31,484 bases of DNA, taken from the NCBI GenBank assembly GCA_036939355.1, contig JALLAP010001093.1:1-31484 (forward strand). The letters run 5' to 3'. Shown here one piece after another: positions 27,520 to 31,484 of the stretch (positions are counted from its first letter, which is position 1; every line of letters starts with the position of its first letter). This DNA comes from Thalassiosira profunda (Eukaryota > Bacillariophyta > Thalassiosirophyceae > Thalassiosirales > Thalassiosiraceae). The translations under genes were made by a program, and so were the position numbers. Below the pieces are notes generated by a model, which had not been told where the DNA came from, did not search any database, and was given only the letters and a program-made list of their open reading frames with translations.

Positions 27520-28574
27520 ATGCTCCTCGCGACGACGATGGTCACCATGCTCCGTGCCATCGCCGTAGCGGCGTCATTGCTGGTGGCGCTGCCCTCGGCG
27601 GCGGCGTTTGCGCCGAGCCATGGCCAACGGAGAATCGCGGCGGCGTCGCTGGCAGCCCACAGCGACGACGGTGAACTTCCATCCTCGCTCGGTGCACCCA
27701 CCGACGAGGAAGGCAGCCGCCGCGCCTTCCTAGCCAAAGTCGCCGGGACCGCGTCCTCTGCGGCGCTCTTAGCCGGCGGCACCCTGCCCGCCTACGCCGA
27801 CGACGAGTCGGCGTCCTTCGAGTCCATCGCCGCCCGCGCCGCGAAGGTCTCGCAGGACGTCGCCGCGGCCGAGCAGGCCTCTGCAGTTGAGGAGGAGGCG
27901 GCCGCCCAGCGCCGGAAAGAGGCGGCGCAGAAATTGAAGGACGACAAACGCACGATATACGATTTCACGCTGCCCGTCGGGGGACACGCTCGCGAGGTGG
28001 CCGAGTTGGTCGGGCAGACGTTCGGGGAGGGGAACGGGGGCGACGGGTGGAGCGACGACGGGGAGGGCGGGCTGGGATCTTTGTTTTGTGCAACCTGACA
28101 ACATCATCTCTAAGATTCGGGAAGAACGGAGAGTTCGCTGTGATAGTGTCCCCGACCGATCAGGGGTATTACGAACCGGACACCTCGGCTTTGCTGCGGC
28201 TCAAACTGGAGCAGGAGTACGGATACGGAACCACGCATGGAACAATCCTGACCGACAAGGTCAACTTGCTGGGAAGCGGGGCCGTCCCCTTTTGGAGGTG
28301 GCTGGAGGGCAGCTGCCGCACCCCGGCGGGCTTGGGAAAGATTCAGGCCAACTTTGAGAAGTTCCTCGTGGACGGCCGCACCGGAAAGCCCCTCCGTCGG
28401 TACCCGCGGAAATACCAGCCGTACGATATCACAGACGACATTAAGGCGCTCGTCAGCGGCAGACCGCTGCCGCCGGCGGGGTCCAATTGGAAGGAGGAGT
28501 GGAGAAATGCGGCCAAGGAGGCGGAGAACGACACGTATCGGTTTCAGAAGGGTCTGAATTACTTTGATCAGTGA
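27520..28574 (+). CDS. glutathione peroxidase-like protein of the thylakoid lumen, catalytic residues apparently lost
   Basis: Exons 27520-28046 and 28115-28574, 328 aa. Targeting is readable in three layers. Residues 1-29 are a signal peptide ending PSAAA, with F30-A-P as in the diatom ASAF-AP plastid motif. A Ser/Ala-rich transit part follows. Then S66-R-R-A-F-L and a hydrophobic stretch ending LPAYA(93)-DD form a twin-arginine (Tat) lumen signal. A Glu/Ala/Lys coiled region precedes the peroxidase-like fold: YDFTLPVGG (147), EFAVIVSPTDQGYYEPDT (aligning with the FPxNQFGxQEPGT segment of GPX), DKVNLLGSGAVPF, N255-F-E-K-F-L-V-D-G and LRRYP. The NVASxCG/Sec motif is missing, the mature protein has one Cys (243, not at the active site), and the Trp of the WNF motif is replaced (QANF). 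A redox-inactive or structural role is inferred. The intron model is the weak point; alternative Mets are at 27538 and 27547. Confidence 0.65.
28047..28114 (+). other. probable intron (68 bp) of the GPX-like gene
   Basis: Acceptor catctctaAG ends at 28114 and an excellent branch point cctgac lies at 28094-28099 in a T-rich stretch. The donor GTGGAG at 28047 is weaker than the other donors in this window (GTGAGT, GTAAGT, GTGCGT). It is the choice that connects GEGNGGDG to FGKNGEFAVIV in frame. Confidence 0.5.
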
Positions 28575-29510
28575 TGTGGTGAATTGGGTGTCAAAGATAT
28601 TGTAGCAACAGATATCCTTGATGTGCAGCGCAAATCCACACACAATAAGCAAAGTGCAAATGCAGAGCTACCTAGAGCAACAATCCCTCGGATTCTTCTA
28701 CAACCAAGGCTTGCTGATACACCAAAGTGAGAGGTATGTAGAAAGAATGGTCGCTGCTAGACAATAGCTAAACGGGCCAAATTGAGTGCAAGCATGTCTC
28801 AATCTCCTAAAAGTTTTGTCCAGAGGTCCACTCCCACACCCCCCGCCCATTCTTGGCAACTCTCCAAGCACGGGACAGCTCCAAGCCATCAATCCCTGCC
28901 ATCAAAGCGAAGCAGTTGGAAGTGGGATGGTCGACAATTTTGACTGTGAATTGGTCTCCCATTGGGGCAAGTTCGGCCATTTGAGTCGAACTTATTTCGG
29001 TTTCACTGTGGACTGAGTTGCAAAACTGCACGAGCCATCCCAGACTAATTCTGAGTCCCGAGTGTTTTCCACGAGCCCTACTGATTCCTAACCGTATGTA
29101 CGTAGAAATAATACGTTGGAATTCTTTAAGAGGTGATGTTCCCGCCAAATTTGTCCCCAGAGAGAATGCAAGAGTTGTCAACTCTCCAGGTTTCGCCCGA
29201 CAAGTTGGGCAAGGAAAGAGGCACGATGGAGTTCCGATTTGCCCACGGCTCGCCTCCTACGACCGCCTCCATTCAATCGACAACCGACGGCAATCCAAAC
29301 GTTACGCTCACACAATCGATACCCGACCCACTCATCAATTGCAATTTGCCTCCGGTCCGGAGCGATAGAATAGAAGCCTTACGGGTTGGTGCTGCACCGA
29401 GCCATCACCGTCAACTGGGCAGTATCGGCCCCCACAGAACATTCACATCGTGACACCGCCGCGAACCTCGAGCTGAGGAGACAATTGCAACTTCCTCTCC
29501 CGCGCCCATC
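28575..29510. other. intergenic, 936 bp, no convincing gene
   Basis: An antisense frame at 28807-29181 is open for 124 codons but shows no bias or domain. The region holds an E2F-like site at 29139-29149 and TTGCAATT words at 29336-29347 and 29483-29490, close to the start of the next gene. A tacgta word occurs at about 29097. Confidence 0.45.
29139..29149 (-). promoter_or_regulatory. E2F-like site 3 (TTTGGCGGGAA on the minus strand)
   Basis: ttcccgccaaa on the plus strand is the exact reverse complement of the core seen twice in front of the NSUN2 gene. It lies about 360 bp upstream of the ATG at 29511. Confidence 0.4.
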
Positions 29511-31484
29511 ATGGAAGTCGAAGCCCCCGCCCCTTCGGCGCAGGATCCCCTGACGCCGTCGGCCTCCGCCGAGGAGAAGCCCGCCAGCGACGCCCCCAAG
29601 GCCGCCGAGGTGTCGCCCGGGGACGGGGCGTACAGCCCCTCGACCGCCCCACCCGAGGCGGAGCCCCACGAAGGCGCGGGCGCCGCGGAGGGATTCGGGC
29701 CCCCGCCCGCCTTCCCGGGCGCCAAGGCCAACCCCGGCAAGCGGAAGCGGACGTTGATGGCCGTCTCGGCCGCGGGCGGGGCGCCCCTCGAGGACCTGAG
29801 CTCTGAAGACGACGACGAGGAGGCTGCTGCTTCCAAAGAAGGCAAGGGGGGCGCGAAGCCCTCGCAGAACATCCACCGGCTTCCCCAGCCCGCCGCGAGT
29901 CCGCCCGCCAAGGACGACAAGAATTACGACGACGCCATGCTGCTGGCCTCGCTCTCCGACGTCGAGAGCCCCAAGAAGGCGGAGGATCAGTTCGTCGAGG
30001 ATACTGCCGAGAAGTTGGACAAGGCGGAGAAGAAGGAGCCGCCCAAGAGCCCCAAGAGCGCGTCGGGGACCAGCACCAGCTCGGCCAACACCCCGCTCCG
30101 GTCGAACGTCAAGGCCAGCCCGCCGTTGGAGGGGGCCAAGCCGTTCGCTTTGCTGCCCAAGCCCCGGAAGGGAAGCTCGCCCACCGCCGCGGCTCCCGCT
30201 CCTCAATCTCCGGACGGGCGGGATCCCAAGGCCGCCCGGACGTCCAAGCACGAGCGGGGATCCCGCGAGGGACACGCCGGCCAGCCGCCCGCTGGGTACC
30301 CCGGCTATCCGGGCTATCCCTACCCGGGCCCGTACGGGGCTCACCCCGGGTACGCCGGGTATCCCTACGCGTACCCCGGCTACGGACCCCCGGGCTACCC
30401 TCCCCGGGCGTACTACCCCGGTCCTCCGGGGGCGCCTCCCCCGCCCGGCGGAGCGCAGCCTCCCGCTCCTGAAAGGTGGGGTCCGTACCACTCGCCCAAG
30501 CCGGAGAATAATCGCAAGGCGTCCGAGCCCGCGACGACGTCGCCGGTCCGTTCCGGCGGACCGCGCGAGGAGCCGCCCTACCACCCTCTCTCCGGGGCCT
30601 CGGGGGCCACGTCGCACGTCGTGCCGGCGGGCGAGGAGCGCCCCCCGTACGGGGGGTACGATCCGCGGTACGGCCCTCCCCGCGAAGGGTACTACCCCCC
30701 GCCTCCCGGAGCGGAGGCGTATCCCGCCGTGAGCCGGGACGAGAACTCGCCCGACCGGGCACGGGCGTCGGGAAATGCCGGCACGCCGCCGCGGGGTGGT
30801 TACGAGTACTACCCCGAGGGCGCCCCGCCGCCGCCGCCGGGGTACGGACCGCCGGTGGGGCCGGGGTACCATCCCGACACCCCCCCGAGCTACGGGCCGT
30901 ACGGCCACGGCCCTCCGCCGGTGCACGATCCGTACGAGCCGTACGATTACTCGGCGGGAGGCTCGCCGGGGAACGAGGACTATCAGGTTCCCGCCACGGT
31001 CAGCAACGAGGCCGAGCCCCGCCACCACCGCGCGGGCGCCCCGCCCGTCCCCCCACCCGCCGGTCCCCACCCGGGCTACCACCAATTCCGCAAGGGCGGG
31101 CGCTCCATCCACTCCGAGCCCATCGTCCTCCGGAAGAAGTTCTCGTGGCGGAACTACCCCGAGCTGGAAGAGTACCTCATCGCAAACCGGACCGACTACC
31201 TCCGCCACTCCGCGCTCAACTACACGGCCGAGCAGAAGCACTTCAACAACCGCCTCACGGAGGGATTGCTCGAATTGGCGGCCAAGCTCAACTACGTCTT
31301 CGACGAGACGTGCTTCAATTTCGTCGCGGTGAGGGATCGGATTCGGTGTTACTACAAGAGCTACGTCCAGAGCTCGAAGAAGCGGGGCGTGGTGGTGGGA
31401 TTCTCGAAGGAGAAGGCCGTGAAGCGGGCGCGGCGGGCGGGGGCGGAGGACGCTACTGCGGCCGGCGGGGAGGCCGCCATGTAA
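29511..31484 (+). CDS. Pro/Gly/Tyr-rich protein with compact C-terminal domain of unknown function
   Basis: 657 aa, single exon; the stop TAA ends exactly at the window end. The ATG at 29511 is 21 bp after an acaattgcaa word. The N-terminus is acidic and Ser/Pro-rich with a nuclear-localisation-like PGKRKRTLMAVS (about residue 76) and LEDLSSEDDDEEAAA. Residues about 258-320 and 370-510 are low complexity built from PGY, GPP and PYG units (for example YPGYPGYPYPGPYG), the kind of sequence that promotes phase separation. Residues about 534-640 are ordered: SEPIVLRKKFSWRNYPELEE, LRHSALNYTAEQKHFNN, RLTEGLLELAAKLNY, FDETCFNFVAVRDRIRCYYK, SYVQSSKKRGVVVGF. It is helical, rich in Arg/Lys/Tyr, and looks like a conserved nucleic-acid or protein-binding domain. 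I believe similar sequences exist in other diatoms but cannot name a family. The nuclear role is inference. Confidence 0.8.
   Translation: MEVEAPAPSAQDPLTPSASAEEKPASDAPKAAEVSPGDGAYSPSTAPPEAEPHEGAGAAEGFGPPPAFPGAKANPGKRKRTLMAVSAAGGAPLEDLSSEDDDEEAAASKEGKGGAKPSQNIHRLPQPAASPPAKDDKNYDDAMLLASLSDVESPKKAEDQFVEDTAEKLDKAEKKEPPKSPKSASGTSTSSANTPLRSNVKASPPLEGAKPFALLPKPRKGSSPTAAAPAPQSPDGRDPKAARTSKHERGSREGHAGQPPAGYPGYPGYPYPGPYGAHPGYAGYPYAYPGYGPPGYPPRAYYPGPPGAPPPPGGAQPPAPERWGPYHSPKPENNRKASEPATTSPVRSGGPREEPPYHPLSGASGATSHVVPAGEERPPYGGYDPRYGPPREGYYPPPPGAEAYPAVSRDENSPDRARASGNAGTPPRGGYEYYPEGAPPPPPGYGPPVGPGYHPDTPPSYGPYGHGPPPVHDPYEPYDYSAGGSPGNEDYQVPATVSNEAEPRHHRAGAPPVPPPAGPHPGYHQFRKGGRSIHSEPIVLRKKFSWRNYPELEEYLIANRTDYLRHSALNYTAEQKHFNNRLTEGLLELAAKLNYVFDETCFNFVAVRDRIRCYYKSYVQSSKKRGVVVGFSKEKAVKRARRAGAEDATAAGGEAAM

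Noticed and set aside
28096..28098. In-frame TGA in a GPX-like gene as a selenocysteine codon
   Set aside because: Reading through gives CATUQHHL and then TAA after five codons. The context does not match NVASxUG, and the TGA lies within a good branch-point sequence of a probable intron. No SECIS was recognisable.
28807..29181. 124-codon minus-strand open frame in the last intergenic region
   Set aside because: Neither codon preference like the neighbours nor a recognisable domain. Kept only as a remote possibility.
29379..31241. 620-codon open frame on the minus strand opposite the PGY-rich gene
   Set aside because: Product of GC-rich third positions opposite a real gene. The sequence is Arg/Gly/Val-rich without domains, while the plus strand has a clear conserved domain.
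1..31484. tRNA or rRNA genes
   Set aside because: I scanned the intergenic stretches for acceptor-stem pairs and GGTTCGAATCC-like T-arms and saw none. A covariance-model search was not possible.

Overview
This is nuclear DNA from a eukaryotic alga, most likely a centric diatom of the Thalassiosira type. The genome is GC-rich and compact. Six or seven short spliceosomal introns (68-109 bp) can be read. One gene encodes a plastid protein with a diatom-style ..AAAF-AP cleavage motif. Another gene is a C2CD3-like centriole protein, which suggests flagellated gametes and so argues for a centric rather than a pennate diatom. The species call is inference.

Layout. (1) 1-2566, minus: partial low-complexity protein with a UBA-like motif. 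(2) 2936-4321, plus: SMR-domain protein with an array of ubiquitin-interacting motifs, divergent from gene 1. (3) 4932-8956, plus: zinc-ribbon / AT-hook / long coiled-coil protein with two almost identical KH domains, one intron. (4) 9078-13892, minus: C2CD3-like protein. (5) 14369-14773, minus: small secreted Cys-rich protein. (6) 14774-16842: repeat-rich, gene-poor stretch with inverted repeats, a 263-bp tandem duplication and two E2F-like sites. (7) 16843-19790, plus: NSUN2-type tRNA m5C methyltransferase. (8) 19884-23360, minus, and (9) 24013-27369, plus: two paralogous STT3 oligosaccharyltransferase subunits head to head, both with an ankyrin-like C-terminal tail. (10) 27520-28574, plus: thylakoid-lumen glutathione-peroxidase-like protein that appears to lack its catalytic residues. 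(11) 29511-31484, plus: nuclear-looking Pro/Gly/Tyr-rich protein with a compact C-terminal domain of unknown function.

Assembly quality matters here. Five single N bases (5766, 18388, 19131, 20029, 20850) are each flanked by 72-bp direct repeats. Removing one copy plus the N restores one continuous reading frame in each of three genes, so these look like unmerged contig overlaps and not biology. A sixth duplication without N (241 bp, five mismatches) inside the second STT3 gene looks like two haplotypes laid end to end.

The best leads are: the SMR-UIM protein, which combines a mRNA-cleavage type domain with ubiquitin binding as ribosome-collision nucleases of other eukaryotes do and sits next to another probable ubiquitin-binding gene; the ankyrin-tailed STT3 pair; the triple-targeted, apparently dead peroxidase of the thylakoid lumen; and the unknown C-terminal domain of the last gene.
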